From: Candidatus Uhrbacteria bacterium | Lineage (GTDB): Bacteria; Patescibacteriota; Patescibacteriia; UBA9934; GWF2-40-263 | Direction: 5' to 3' | Length of the DNA stretch: 52,815 nt | NCBI GenBank assembly: GCA_013204385.1 | Contig: JABMNY010000029.1 | Location: forward strand, 1 to 52,815 | Part shown: positions 8,210 through 18,881 of the stretch, piece by piece | Position numbering within the stretch: position 1 is the stretch's first letter | How the letters are laid out: every line of letters starts with the position of its first letter | The notes under the pieces: generated by a model | Seen by the model: only the letters and a program-made list of their open reading frames with translations | Told to the model about the DNA's origin: nothing | The model's database searches: none | Made by a program: the position numbers and the translations under genes

Positions 8210-11200
8210 TTACGACGTTGGTGGTTCCTCGGCTATTGCGCCGACATCACTTTGCGTCTGAGAATCGATAAGGGTTTCATCCGGACTCTCCGGAGTTGCA
8301 GGAACATCAACTATAACAGCAGGTTCTTCAATAAGTATTTCTCCGGCAATAGGTTCTTCTTCAAGGACTGAATCTTCAGATACCTCTTCTTCAATTTGAT
8401 CGATAACAACCTCCTCCATACTCTCGATCACAATTTCTTCTGCTACCTCTTCTGCAGGTTCATACCCCTTTCGATAGGCTGTAACAATCCAATCGAATTC
8501 AACATCCGCAGATCCAGCAAAACGCTGAACGACGAAATGGTTTTGATCACGCTCTGAGACATACAATGAGGCAGGTCCGTTTGGTGTCACAATAACTCGA
8601 ATTGGAGCCACCGCAGAAATAACATCGTTGTATTCAGGAACAACAGATTCAAATCTAACTTCCGCTGATCCATTCACAAGAGTCGCTGTTCCCGTCAGTG
8701 TGATTAACACTTCCGGAGATGTCACTGCGATCGTCTCTACTTTCTTGTTTTGATAAGAATTGATCACTGTTTTGAGAAGTGCTTCTGTTTTTATTGTTCC
8801 ATCTGCTTCAATGGACCAAAGAGAGCTTATTCCTTCAAGTCTACCAATACTCAAAATCTGATGCGTCGCCATGTAGATGTTTCCACTCATGTTAAGCGCT
8901 GAGAAATTGTTTGATCCTGATACCTGAATGACAGAAGCCGTATTTTGAACAATCGGAACAGCATCGGTTGGAAGCCCCGACCAATACCCAACACTCACAT
9001 AAGCCAATATCAAGTTGTCTGTATCCTTACTTGAATAGGTTTCCAACGCATATCCTACAACCTGTCCAGCCTTTTCGGCTTTCATGGCGACTCCTGGAAC
9101 AGAAGAGGTAGTAAGTGGGTCTCCAACGGCAATCGAGCCATTTTCTGTATTGACCTTTGTAGGCACTCGACCTGCGAGTGCAATTGGATAGGCTCCTTCT
9201 ACATTTTCTCCCGCAAGAAATCCTGGACGTGTTGAAACGATACCAGCAAGTTGTTGCTTTCCAGCTTCTCCCACTGCTCGCTGAACAGCTTCTCCACTTC
9301 CTGCAAACGTAACGATATCTCCTGCGGTGAGCTTTTGATTTGAAGGGAACATCTCCGCAAAGTCATAAGATCCTGTCGACCATCCCTTCGCATTTGTGCG
9401 CATAAAATCTCCTGCGGCACCTGCAGAACCATCGTAGTAAATATATTTGTCTGTTTGTGGCGTCCCACGATCTGATGGATAAATGCGTCCACCCACGATC
9501 ATATCACCAGCAATCTTCATTGTTCCTTCATTTGTAATGTAGGCAACTTCTGACTCAGCTGTATTTTGGATACTCAAACGATAGGAATCTTCATTGTCGA
9601 CAACATTCCTCAGCATCAGCTCAACAGCACTTGCTTCAGAGCCGTTCCATGCTGAGCCTCGAAGAGCTAATCCATAAGAATCAAAAGTGGTTTCACTTAC
9701 GGTCGCTGTTCCCACAGATGAAACAATGACATTATCTGTCACGAGCGTAGATGTCCCGTCGGTTCCAAGAACATCTCCCATCGACCAACTATTGTTTACC
9801 TGAACCATCACTGTAGAACTGACTCCATTCCAATCTTCAAGCGCCATTCCAATTACACGACCCACCTTTGAGGCACGCATAGCCTTTCCTGGCGTTGATG
9901 ATGTTGTGAGGTAATCTCCAACGGAAATTGATCCACCTTCACTCACAACTTTTACAGGCACACGTCCAACCAATGCCACCGGCATTGGATTATCAGATTC
10001 ATTGATATTGTATCCGGCACTTGTAAAGTCTCCATAGTTATTTGAAACGATTCCAACAACAGGACCTTGATAAATTTCTGTCGACTTCACTAGTTCGACA
10101 ATTGTGTCTCCATCTATTGTTGTTACTTCACGAGAGCCTGGAACAACAATATCTCCATAGTCAATTCCTGTAGCCATTGGATATTGCTCTGCATAGTCAG
10201 CAATTGGCGCACCTGTACAATCCTGAATATCGCTATACCCGACTCCATCAGAACACAGAGCCTTGTCATATCCTCCTGCTGTCCCGAAGGTGAAGAATGC
10301 CACACCTGAAGAAGTGATCAACCAATCATTTCCACCTGTGAGAGCGAATACGGTCGAGGCATTGGCATTTCCGATGGAAATGTTGTCTGCAGTAGTTCCT
10401 TCTGTCGCAATCCGAATGGTGTCGTTTGCATCTGAAGTAACTCCTCCTAAATCAATTGTCTTTGTGACTGTATTATCAAAAAGATTGACTGCTGTAGTCG
10501 TATTGGTAATCGTTTCGATCGCAAGCGTTCCAGAAGTTCCTGAATCAGCTAATTCCATGAGTGTATTTCCGGCTGAATCAGAGAATTTCAGTGTTCCAGC
10601 ATCTTGCAGAGAGATGTTAGATGAGGTGTCGTCAAAAAATAGCTGACTATCCCACCCTGCAGCAAGTCGCAATCCATAGGACTGAATCGTTACGCCTGGA
10701 TCTGTTATAGGACCTATATCAATTCCATTCACCGTATCAATTCCTGCTGCATTCGTTGCAGTAAAAGCTCCTAACGCAATCCCTGTATAGTTGCGTCCGT
10801 CTGTAGCCCCACCTGTATAACCCAAACTAAGAGAAAGTGCGGATGAGGACGCGTTCGTTGCAAGAAACGTTAAATCAATTCCGTCGGCTCCACTTGTTGT
10901 TGTTGCTTGTCCTGAATTTGTGATCGAAAGAAGATCCATGTTTGCAGGAGCACTTGCGACAATTTCTACTCCCGTATCAGCATCTGCTCCAAATCGCACA
11001 TCTCCTGATCCAGCTGGCTGAATAAAGAGGCGCTGATTATTTAGTGTTGTGATATCAATGTCTGTATCGGCCGTACTATCAAACATCAATGCCGTATTGT
11101 TATCGATACTGATGCTATGATTATTCGCGTTTGAGAGATCTTGAAGAATAAAAATATCATTACCTCCATTATCTTGAAAAGCTAATCGCGCACCGTTCCC

Positions 11201-13234
11201 GATCCAAAAATTTGGAGAAGCCCCTTCTATATAAATTCCTGCGTCCCACCCATCTGCAATATTGATCGCTGTTTCATTAGTTGAAGCAGAACCTGTAAGA
11301 GCTTCAATCCGCAACGCATGAAGCTCTGAGACTTCTGCGTCACCAATCATGGCATCTGTTGTGATTGCAGAAATTCGATTTGTTCCACCTGTTGCATTCC
11401 CTATATCAAGATCAATCTGAAGTCCGGTGTGAATGTTTGTGCCCGTAGTATCAGCAGGAGTTGCGTAGTTAATTTCTAAAATCGGATTGATGACAGAACT
11501 AGCATCATCCGCTAAGAGCGGATCACGCATGATGATTGTTTGTGCAATTCCTCCTATTTCCCAATCGATTTGATCATCAGTACTTGCAATCAAAGAAGTG
11601 TCACCATCTGAATCTAAATCAAGAAGAGCCCCTTTGAGACTGATACCCCCTGAGAGATTTGCGATTCCCGCCACATCCAATACAGCATCTACTTCCAGAT
11701 CACTGGTCACATACAGATCTCCTGCGCCTGTAGCGACAACGGGTGTTCCCGTTCCAATTCGAACCTCATCCGCAGCCGTAGCATTAAGAACAAGATGTGC
11801 TCCAACAGAATCGATATTATCTCCTCCAACAAGCAGATCCCCGTCCATTGTGATGGCACCAATCCCTGTGAGATCTCCTGTCGTCGAGATATCCCAATCT
11901 GATGAATTGATTTGCATGGTATCACCTCCATCCCCTAATAAGACTGAACCTCCTGGGGTGAGTGTAAACACACCCGTTGAAGTGAATGTTGTAGAGGCTC
12001 CATCAAATGCAATATCTGTATCCGCAATCGAAACATTTCCATTCGCATCAAACAGACCGCCCATCGTGATGGCACCAATGCCAGTGAGGTCCCCTGTTGT
12101 TGAGATATCCCAATCTGATGAATCAATCGAGAGAACATCTCCTCCATCACCAATCACTGTTGCTTGCGCGAACGCCAAATCTCCTCCTGCAATCGTCAGA
12201 AGAAGATCTGTCGTTCCCGTCGTTGTAATAAGTCCTGACCCAAATGTTGTATCGGCTCCTGCAAAGAACCCTCCATCTGTATAAATTGCCCCTTCAACTC
12301 CTAAGGTCCCAGCAACAAATAGGTCATCCCCCCCTAAGGAAAAGGAGGTATGAGCAAGTGTTTCTGTCGCTGATGTAGATGCCCCAATAACAAGATCATT
12401 ATCAATAAATGCATCCCCCAAGACTTCAAGCTCATCGGCAATCCGTAGATCACCGACTCCACCTGATCCATAAGTAAACGCGGCATCAATACCGATGATC
12501 GTTGCTGCATCATCTTCAAAAGATCCGTTTGTTCCTGTCTCCCAATGAGCAGCATTTGTAATATCGGCGGAGTAAGCCACTGTCCCAGAAGCATTCTGAA
12601 ACGTAATCGTTCTATTTAGGGTTGGATCTGTAAACGCAAATGTTGTTGTCACGCTATTGTTTGTTCCTCCTTCGAATACGAGCGGTGATGCGCCGACAAG
12701 CTCAGCACCACTAAAATCATAATCTCCGGTTCCGGTATCCCCATTTGAGGCGAGAAATCCCGTTGAATCAATACCATCTAACCGCTGGGCGTTGAGAGCA
12801 TATGGCGAGGCAGTGAATCGTCGTCGAGGAGTGAGTGTCTCTCCAGCGATAATTACCTCAAGGTACACAGATGCGTTATCTGCGAACACAGAGTCTGCAA
12901 TCGCGGCATAAGATGCTCCTGTATCTCCCAAATTCTCTGTAAAAAGACCTGAGGAAAGAGTTACAGAACGAGCGACGATGGACGCGGGAGTATTTGTGTA
13001 ACAATCAGCTGAATCATTTGACCAAAGACAGGTTCCACCAGAAAGAGCTGTATACAGAGCGAACTTTATACTGAGGGATGCATCTGCAACAGGAACTCCA
13101 TTGGCATTTAGGACACGACCCTGATACGTCACGATATTTGGAGGAGCAACTGCTGCATTCAAAAAGCCAAAACTGCTGAGTAACATTGTCAGCATCAGTA
13201 AGGCTCCGAATTTTTTCCTCCACGTACGGAACAT
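8210..13234 (-). CDS. Very large secreted repeat/adhesin-like surface protein
   Basis: About 1674 aa from MFRTWRKKFGALLMLTMLLSSFGFLNAAVA (signal peptide). Internal repeats (SSDWDISTTGDLTGIGAITM) and duplicated GRVPxKVxxExGSIxVGDxLTTSSxPGxAM module. Confidence 0.8.
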   Translation of the reverse strand: MFRTWRKKFGALLMLTMLLSSFGFLNAAVAPPNIVTYQGRVLNANGVPVADASLSIKFALYTALSGGTCLWSNDSADCYTNTPASIVARSVTLSSGLFTENLGDTGASYAAIADSVFADNASVYLEVIIAGETLTPRRRFTASPYALNAQRLDGIDSTGFLASNGDTGTGDYDFSGAELVGASPLVFEGGTNNSVTTTFAFTDPTLNRTITFQNASGTVAYSADITNAAHWETGTNGSFEDDAATIIGIDAAFTYGSGGVGDLRIADELEVLGDAFIDNDLVIGASTSATETLAHTSFSLGGDDLFVAGTLGVEGAIYTDGGFFAGADTTFGSGLITTTGTTDLLLTIAGGDLAFAQATVIGDGGDVLSIDSSDWDISTTGDLTGIGAITMGGLFDANGNVSIADTDIAFDGASTTFTSTGVFTLTPGGSVLLGDGGDTMQINSSDWDISTTGDLTGIGAITMDGDLLVGGDNIDSVGAHLVLNATAADEVRIGTGTPVVATGAGDLYVTSDLEVDAVLDVAGIANLSGGISLKGALLDLDSDGDTSLIASTDDQIDWEIGGIAQTIIMRDPLLADDASSVINPILEINYATPADTTGTNIHTGLQIDLDIGNATGGTNRISAITTDAMIGDAEVSELHALRIEALTGSASTNETAINIADGWDAGIYIEGASPNFWIGNGARLAFQDNGGNDIFILQDLSNANNHSISIDNNTALMFDSTADTDIDITTLNNQRLFIQPAGSGDVRFGADADTGVEIVASAPANMDLLSITNSGQATTTSGADGIDLTFLATNASSSALSLSLGYTGGATDGRNYTGIALGAFTATNAAGIDTVNGIDIGPITDPGVTIQSYGLRLAAGWDSQLFFDDTSSNISLQDAGTLKFSDSAGNTLMELADSGTSGTLAIETITNTTTAVNLFDNTVTKTIDLGGVTSDANDTIRIATEGTTADNISIGNANASTVFALTGGNDWLITSSGVAFFTFGTAGGYDKALCSDGVGYSDIQDCTGAPIADYAEQYPMATGIDYGDIVVPGSREVTTIDGDTIVELVKSTEIYQGPVVGIVSNNYGDFTSAGYNINESDNPMPVALVGRVPVKVVSEGGSISVGDYLTTSSTPGKAMRASKVGRVIGMALEDWNGVSSTVMVQVNNSWSMGDVLGTDGTSTLVTDNVIVSSVGTATVSETTFDSYGLALRGSAWNGSEASAVELMLRNVVDNEDSYRLSIQNTAESEVAYITNEGTMKIAGDMIVGGRIYPSDRGTPQTDKYIYYDGSAGAAGDFMRTNAKGWSTGSYDFAEMFPSNQKLTAGDIVTFAGSGEAVQRAVGEAGKQQLAGIVSTRPGFLAGENVEGAYPIALAGRVPTKVNTENGSIAVGDPLTTSSVPGVAMKAEKAGQVVGYALETYSSKDTDNLILAYVSVGYWSGLPTDAVPIVQNTASVIQVSGSNNFSALNMSGNIYMATHQILSIGRLEGISSLWSIEADGTIKTEALLKTVINSYQNKKVETIAVTSPEVLITLTGTATLVNGSAEVRFESVVPEYNDVISAVAPIRVIVTPNGPASLYVSERDQNHFVVQRFAGSADVEFDWIVTAYRKGYEPAEEVAEEIVIESMEEVVIDQIEEEVSEDSVLEEEPIAGEILIEEPAVIVDVPATPESPDETLIDSQTQSDVGAIAEEPPTS

Positions 13235-13244
13235 AGTATTTATC

Positions 13245-16200
13245 TTAGTTTGAAGTCTCCTCTGAAACGAGAGGGACTTCTTCTGCGAATCCTTTTGGCT
13301 CCTTTGCAAGAGAATAATCAATCGGATCAATCTGATTTGTTTTGTACCCTTGTTTTTGGAAGGTGGCGAAATACTGGTTTGGACCCAACATAAACGCGTA
13401 TCTCCCTTTACTGTCCGTTACCTGTGTTTCAAGAAGCTTGTTGTATTTTGGTTCAAAGATGCGTGCTACCACTCGCGAAAGTGGTCGCCCTGTTTCTTTG
13501 CTGTAAACAATCCCCCAACTGATCGGTCGGTGAGGTTTTGCGAGCCGTCGAACAACGAAATACATGAGAGCCTGAATCCCGACCATGAGAATCGAGAACA
13601 AATTTGGTCGAATAATGGCAAACACCACAGCACCGATAAAACCTACAACCGCAATTCCATGTTGAAGAGCTCTAAGGATCTTTCTTTGCTGAATAGCTTT
13701 TGGAGCTTGATACTTTTCTGCTTGTGATGGATCGAGTGGAATGTTTGCGGTGACAACGACCCCGTCGGATGCAACCTCCAATGATTCTCCATGATACACA
13801 TCCAGGTACGCTCCATCTGTTGTCTCATCTTTTAGATAATCAGAAGGAAATGTGAATCCAGGTTTACTGACTTGAATTCGATACGTTCCTGGTGGCACCA
13901 AGAAATAGTATCTTCCTCCTTTATCTGTTACACGACTCTTAACGAGACGACCGTGCGCACCGGTCGCCTCATCTTGAGATTCAATGCGGAACAGGCGCAC
14001 AACCGCCAGATCCACGGGAGTTTTCGATATGGCATTGTAAACGATTCCGTATCCTTTTCTCCGTCGTCGCCATAAAAAGAGAATTGGCGCCGTGAATAAG
14101 TATTGAAGAAATGGAAGGAAGTCGAATGCTACTGAAAGAACAACGACGCTTACCCCAGCACTGATCGCCAAAGCAGGTGTTGAAATTTCTGCCGTCTTTT
14201 CTACTCCTGGAAGATCTCGAATGAGATCTAATGTCTCTTGAACTACCTGAATAGGTAGAGATTGAATGAACGACTCACTGATTGAGGCTTGATCCTCAGT
14301 TTGCACTCCAGCCAATTCTTCTGCAGGTGTTTCTTCTATGACTCCTACTTCCTCTTCTTCTTGCTTGACCAGAGTAAGAAGAATTCGAGGATTCACAATG
14401 AAGTTACTGATGGTTAATTTTGCACTGTTTGCAGAATTGAATCCATCAGACGAAGCAGACACGAGATATGTTCCGTTTTGAACATACCAAGCAAAGGAAC
14501 CATCTGTAGTGACTGATGTTGGATTGAACTGACTCCATGGGGACCCATCCCAGACAATCATTTCGTTTCCAACTTCTTGAAAGAGCGTAACGGATGCAGA
14601 ACTCACGACCGCTTCTTCACCATCGATGACCTGAGAGATATTGCCTTGTGCAACAACGTTCAAGTATGAAGAAACGGTATCCGTAACTCCATTCTCATAG
14701 GTGACAAGCACGGACACCTGAAGAATGGTTTGCACGTTTGGAATTGTGAAATCTGCGATGTAAAGAGCGAGTGCATCATCAAGACGCATGAGATATGTGT
14801 CCGACCCTACTGTCAGAATGATTGTACTGACGCCGTCGGATAGGGAAGATTCGGGAATCGCAATCCGCATCGTACTTGTGGGAAGTACATCGACCACACC
14901 GGAGCGCGCGACCGTGAGCGTAATGGATTCATCTGCTACCAGATAGATTAGATCGGTATCGCTGAGGACTCCTGCTTCCGTACCCAAGGAAGTAGGTTCT
15001 TCAGTTTCACCGCAATCTTCTGGACATGACTCTGAGGATTCAGACTCTGAACAGACAGCATCACCGCAGGAAACCGCCGAATCCGTTGGAGTTGTGTCAG
15101 TTGCTGTGTCTTCTTCCTCGTCTTCTTCTGTTGAGGTATCCGTTGAAGGTTCAGGCTCGGTGGAGTCATCTATAGCTTCACCGTCCGTCCCCTCGTCAGA
15201 GGGCACCTCTTCTTCTGAAGCCTGTGGTGTACCCATCACCAAAGCTCCAGAAGCAAACTGCCCTGCTGTATCGTACGCAAAAACGCCGAAATAATAAGGT
15301 GTTCCATTTGTGAGACCTGTCTGAGTCAACGAAGTTGTAAGACTTGTTGAAACAACCGTGCACGCACTGTCTGTTGGTCCTGTTGGATACCCAGTCAAAC
15401 AGCGAACAACTCGAATACCTGCAAGATCACTGTCTGTTGGATTCGTCCAAGAAAGAATCAACTGTGTGTCCCCTTCGCTTACCGACAATCCAGCAACATT
15501 TCCTGGAGCATCATCTGCATCTGTCTCAAACGTCCCATCACTCGATGATGCTTGATTGGATGAAGCATCTGTGGAAAGGACTTGGTAGTGATAGCTTGTC
15601 CCTGCATTCAATTCTGTAAGTAGTACAGAATGACTCAACTCCAGTGTCGCACTTGAGCCAGAAGAACCATAAGAAGCTGTTTCCCCGTAGTACACAAGAC
15701 TGTCTGCCAATTCATTTGTTGTCCAAGTCACTCGAGCAGATGTTGTCGTAATGTCTGTCACCACAACGGATGAAATTACAGGAGCGGTTGCATCAAGTGT
15801 TGTAAACGTCTGAACACTTGAAGTTGACGTGTTTCCTGAACTGTCCGTTGAGGTTACGGTAAACGAATAGCTTGTTCCTTCTGTAAGTCCTGACAATGAA
15901 ATTGCGTGCGCAGTGTAATATCCGCTCCGCGTTGCTGAACTACTCGAAGATGAGCCCGTCACCCAATACAAGACGGAACTTACAGCAGCTTCATCCGTCG
16001 ACCACGAAACAGTCGCAGTTGAAGTGGTAATTCCGGACACAACAATCCCAGAAATGACTGGAGCAGTTGTATCTGATGTTGCTGGGACCGTTTCTCCACC
16101 TCCTCCTCCGCCTCCACCACTTGAGGGAACGGTTGCTGTTACTCCTATCGAATCATCACCTCCAATAGGCAAAACAATTGATCCAGAGTCCGCAAATGTT

Positions 16201-16697
16201 CCTCCAATTGAGATGAAATAGGCTCCAGCGTTTGGTGGATTCGTTACTTGGTTTGCTCCTGTTCCAGAACTTGTTGCATTCGTTCCGATTTCAACAGTCA
16301 CAACACTTGTTGCAGCCATTGCTCCGCCATCGCCTGCACAAATAGTGATCGTGACAATGTCTGAAGCAATCGAGACAGAAGCTTGTTCTGAGCCAGCACA
16401 CGTTCCTGCTGTTGTCAGATCAACTCCATCATCTGCGACGTCAATATCATCTTCTGTAAGAGAAGATGTATCAAAGGCGGACGCAAATTGAACAGTAATC
16501 GTTTCTCCTTCTAAGACACCTGTTGGCGTTGTAAAGAGCACTTTGTGATTTGAGGCTTGGGACGTTTGAAGTGTCGATGGGTAGTCGTTTGCACTTGAAA
16601 CGGTTGCTGCCAAGGTTGTCGAAACAACCACAACAGCCGCTGTCAAAATGACCGCGGCTAATGTGAGTGTTTGACTGACCCTCCTAAGTATTCGCAC
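13245..16697 (-). CDS. Membrane-anchored surface protein with fibronectin type III-like domains and C-terminal carboxypeptidase-regulatory-like domains
   Basis: Signal peptide; repeated DTTAPVISxxVVxxITxTSAxVxWxTxE FN3-like units; TM segments; two GxVYxxxTxxPLxxVxVRxF modules. Confidence 0.75.
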   Translation of the reverse strand: MRILRRVSQTLTLAAVILTAAVVVVSTTLAATVSSANDYPSTLQTSQASNHKVLFTTPTGVLEGETITVQFASAFDTSSLTEDDIDVADDGVDLTTAGTCAGSEQASVSIASDIVTITICAGDGGAMAATSVVTVEIGTNATSSGTGANQVTNPPNAGAYFISIGGTFADSGSIVLPIGGDDSIGVTATVPSSGGGGGGGGETVPATSDTTAPVISGIVVSGITTSTATVSWSTDEAAVSSVLYWVTGSSSSSSATRSGYYTAHAISLSGLTEGTSYSFTVTSTDSSGNTSTSSVQTFTTLDATAPVISSVVVTDITTTSARVTWTTNELADSLVYYGETASYGSSGSSATLELSHSVLLTELNAGTSYHYQVLSTDASSNQASSSDGTFETDADDAPGNVAGLSVSEGDTQLILSWTNPTDSDLAGIRVVRCLTGYPTGPTDSACTVVSTSLTTSLTQTGLTNGTPYYFGVFAYDTAGQFASGALVMGTPQASEEEVPSDEGTDGEAIDDSTEPEPSTDTSTEEDEEEDTATDTTPTDSAVSCGDAVCSESESSESCPEDCGETEEPTSLGTEAGVLSDTDLIYLVADESITLTVARSGVVDVLPTSTMRIAIPESSLSDGVSTIILTVGSDTYLMRLDDALALYIADFTIPNVQTILQVSVLVTYENGVTDTVSSYLNVVAQGNISQVIDGEEAVVSSASVTLFQEVGNEMIVWDGSPWSQFNPTSVTTDGSFAWYVQNGTYLVSASSDGFNSANSAKLTISNFIVNPRILLTLVKQEEEEVGVIEETPAEELAGVQTEDQASISESFIQSLPIQVVQETLDLIRDLPGVEKTAEISTPALAISAGVSVVVLSVAFDFLPFLQYLFTAPILFLWRRRRKGYGIVYNAISKTPVDLAVVRLFRIESQDEATGAHGRLVKSRVTDKGGRYYFLVPPGTYRIQVSKPGFTFPSDYLKDETTDGAYLDVYHGESLEVASDGVVVTANIPLDPSQAEKYQAPKAIQQRKILRALQHGIAVVGFIGAVVFAIIRPNLFSILMVGIQALMYFVVRRLAKPHRPISWGIVYSKETGRPLSRVVARIFEPKYNKLLETQVTDSKGRYAFMLGPNQYFATFQKQGYKTNQIDPIDYSLAKEPKGFAEEVPLVSEETSN

Positions 16698-16705
16698 ACA
16701 TGAAT

Positions 16706-17623
16706 CTATTTAGACTTTTTTTGACGCTTTCTGAACAGGGCCAGGAGAACAAGAAGTCCTCCAACAAGGATCGAGATCAGCTCCCATGGAGTCGACCAGA
16801 TGGAAGCTTCTGCAGTAATTTCTCCGCTTGTTCCGTAAGAAAGATGTAACTCTGCAGTCATTGGCCCGATTGCAAGGTGACTCAACTGGTACCCGGCACG
16901 TTCCATGAATGAAAGACCATTCATTTCATACAAGACTTGGAACAAACGTGTTGAATCCGGGAGCACTCGTCCCTGAGCCTGATTGGCGTCCAAAACGGCG
17001 ATAACATTTCCAAAGGGGCCTTTGAGTTTCACAGACCCTTCTGGAGTCAGATGCACATTCCCTTGATTCTGAACACGAAAGGAAAATAAGCTTTGTGGAA
17101 GTGTTGTTCCTTTATGCTCTACATTGAATTCAAGGAGCGCCAAGGACTCGGTTGTTTCTCCTTCTACAGTAAGGAATACGAGCATTGCTGTTTTAGCCTC
17201 GATCGTTGCTCCGTTTGTAGTTACAACATCTGTCGGAGCCGTTGAGACTGTAATGGCAATGTAATATCCACCAGAAGGGACATCGTCTGGGACAATTACT
17301 TGAAAAGGAACAGAAACTTTGGATTGGGCTGGCACGAGAACTTCCTTTGTAGGAAATTTGATCCAGTAAGCAAGCTCATCTGTAGGGTCTATGGGGGCAA
17401 ATGCTGGTGTACCTGTTTCCTCAGTTGGTGTGAACCCAAGTAAATCGAGAAAATACACTTGTTCACTTGCGCCTGTGTTGATAATCGTGACAGCGGATTC
17501 AATCTCTTGACCCCGAGCAGATGTCAGCTCGATGGTGCTTGGAGAAATTGTCGCCGCTCTTCCTATATAAGGACTCAACAAAAGCGTAAGTGCACAAAAT
17601 CCAATTGTTAAATACGTTCTCAT
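16706..17623 (-). CDS. Secreted/membrane-anchored DUF916-like surface protein
   Basis: MRTYLTIGFCALTLLLSPYIGRAATISPSTIELTSARGQEIESAVTIINTG; C-terminal TM followed by basic tail (RKRQKKSK). Confidence 0.65.
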   Translation of the reverse strand: MRTYLTIGFCALTLLLSPYIGRAATISPSTIELTSARGQEIESAVTIINTGASEQVYFLDLLGFTPTEETGTPAFAPIDPTDELAYWIKFPTKEVLVPAQSKVSVPFQVIVPDDVPSGGYYIAITVSTAPTDVVTTNGATIEAKTAMLVFLTVEGETTESLALLEFNVEHKGTTLPQSLFSFRVQNQGNVHLTPEGSVKLKGPFGNVIAVLDANQAQGRVLPDSTRLFQVLYEMNGLSFMERAGYQLSHLAIGPMTAELHLSYGTSGEITAEASIWSTPWELISILVGGLLVLLALFRKRQKKSK

Positions 17624-17624
17624 A

Positions 17625-18524
17625 CTAGAAATTTGCCGAAGCGATGAGTGAAATGGTCTGACTATAGGACCCAGAAGTCGTTGATGCATTAATTGAGGTC
17701 TTCAATGTGATGAAATTTCGACTTTCGAAACTTGCTGTTGATTCAGAAGCAATATCTTGATACGTCGTAGTGATCCCTGTATCAGCTGTATCAAATGTGG
17801 AAGTGCTAATAGATGTGTCAGAGGATATTCCTCCATACTCTTCTGATCCTGCTGTAACTGCTCCATCAGATACATCGTCTATATCACTAGCTCCTGATCT
17901 TAATGCTCCGTCTTCAAAAATCTGTACAACATAGCCATTGTCATTCACGGCCGTTACCTCAAAACCAATGATTGCAGTACTTACTGTTGATGAACTTAGA
18001 TTTCCAAGTGCTACGGATGTACCACTCAAGAGGTACACTTTGTCTCCTGACCCATCAATCGTTGGAGTCGTTCCACTTGTTTTCCAAGCATCCACCGTGA
18101 CCACACCGCTTCCAATCGAGGATATTCTACCGATTGCTGAAATTTGAGAAACTCCTTCATCTTGAATAACGACGATCAAATCATTCACCGACAGTCCCGT
18201 TGTGCTTGTTGTTACAGTTGTTCCTGAGAGAGTAGTCGCTGTTCGCCCAGATGAAGCATCTTGCCCAACTGCTTCAAATGTAATGAGCTGAGTATCCACT
18301 CGATATCCTTGGTTCAACTGATACGATGCACTTGCTGAGGTACCTGCGGTTGTACTCTCAACCGTGTCATTGAGAAGGTAAGTAGATGAAGAAGCAGTAT
18401 CAGAACCTCCAGTGCTGACAGTGTCCCACCGAATAATGAAATTGCTGGAAGTCATATCTGCCTGAGCAAAACTTGCCCATACAAAAAACCCCACAATCGC
18501 AAAGGAGAAAATTTGTTGCTTCAT
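17625..18524 (-). CDS. Secreted hypothetical protein, first gene of surface operon
   Basis: Signal peptide MKQQIFSFAIVGFFVWASFAQA; stop adjoins the next gene's start. Confidence 0.65.
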   Translation of the reverse strand: MKQQIFSFAIVGFFVWASFAQADMTSSNFIIRWDTVSTGGSDTASSSTYLLNDTVESTTAGTSASASYQLNQGYRVDTQLITFEAVGQDASSGRTATTLSGTTVTTSTTGLSVNDLIVVIQDEGVSQISAIGRISSIGSGVVTVDAWKTSGTTPTIDGSGDKVYLLSGTSVALGNLSSSTVSTAIIGFEVTAVNDNGYVVQIFEDGALRSGASDIDDVSDGAVTAGSEEYGGISSDTSISTSTFDTADTGITTTYQDIASESTASFESRNFITLKTSINASTTSGSYSQTISLIASANF

Positions 18525-18734
18525 ACCTTTTACCTTTACAACAGTAGTATATCATGAATACTAAATGTAGTCAACCCATTTCTTCGCTAATCTTAGCGAA
18601 GAAATCAACGTTCTTTTTCCGGAAAGTAAACAAATTGAGATCTTTTAGTCAATTCTTCAAGCATTTTCGACACTTATCCCCAAATGTCCATCTTTGTCCA
18701 GTCTAGTGTGGACAAATATATCGATTTTCTTCAA

Positions 18735-18750
18735 TGTTTCACGTGGAACA
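18735..18750. promoter_or_regulatory. parS-like ParB-binding site
   Basis: TGTTTCACGTGGAACA (reverse complement TGTTCCACGTGAAACA). Confidence 0.7.
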
Positions 18751-18751
18751 A

Positions 18752-18784
18752 AATAAACACACCAGTTGACTGGTGTGTTTATTT
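18752..18784. terminator. Terminator hairpin
   Basis: AATAAACACACCAGT-TGA-CTGGTGTGTTTATTTT. Confidence 0.7.
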
Positions 18785-18881
18785 TAAAACTGATTGATTT
18801 TTTCTACAGACTTCTTATGTGCACAAAAGAGCTTCTTTCAACTGACCAACAAACGAACTTAATCTATTATATTATGTGGAA

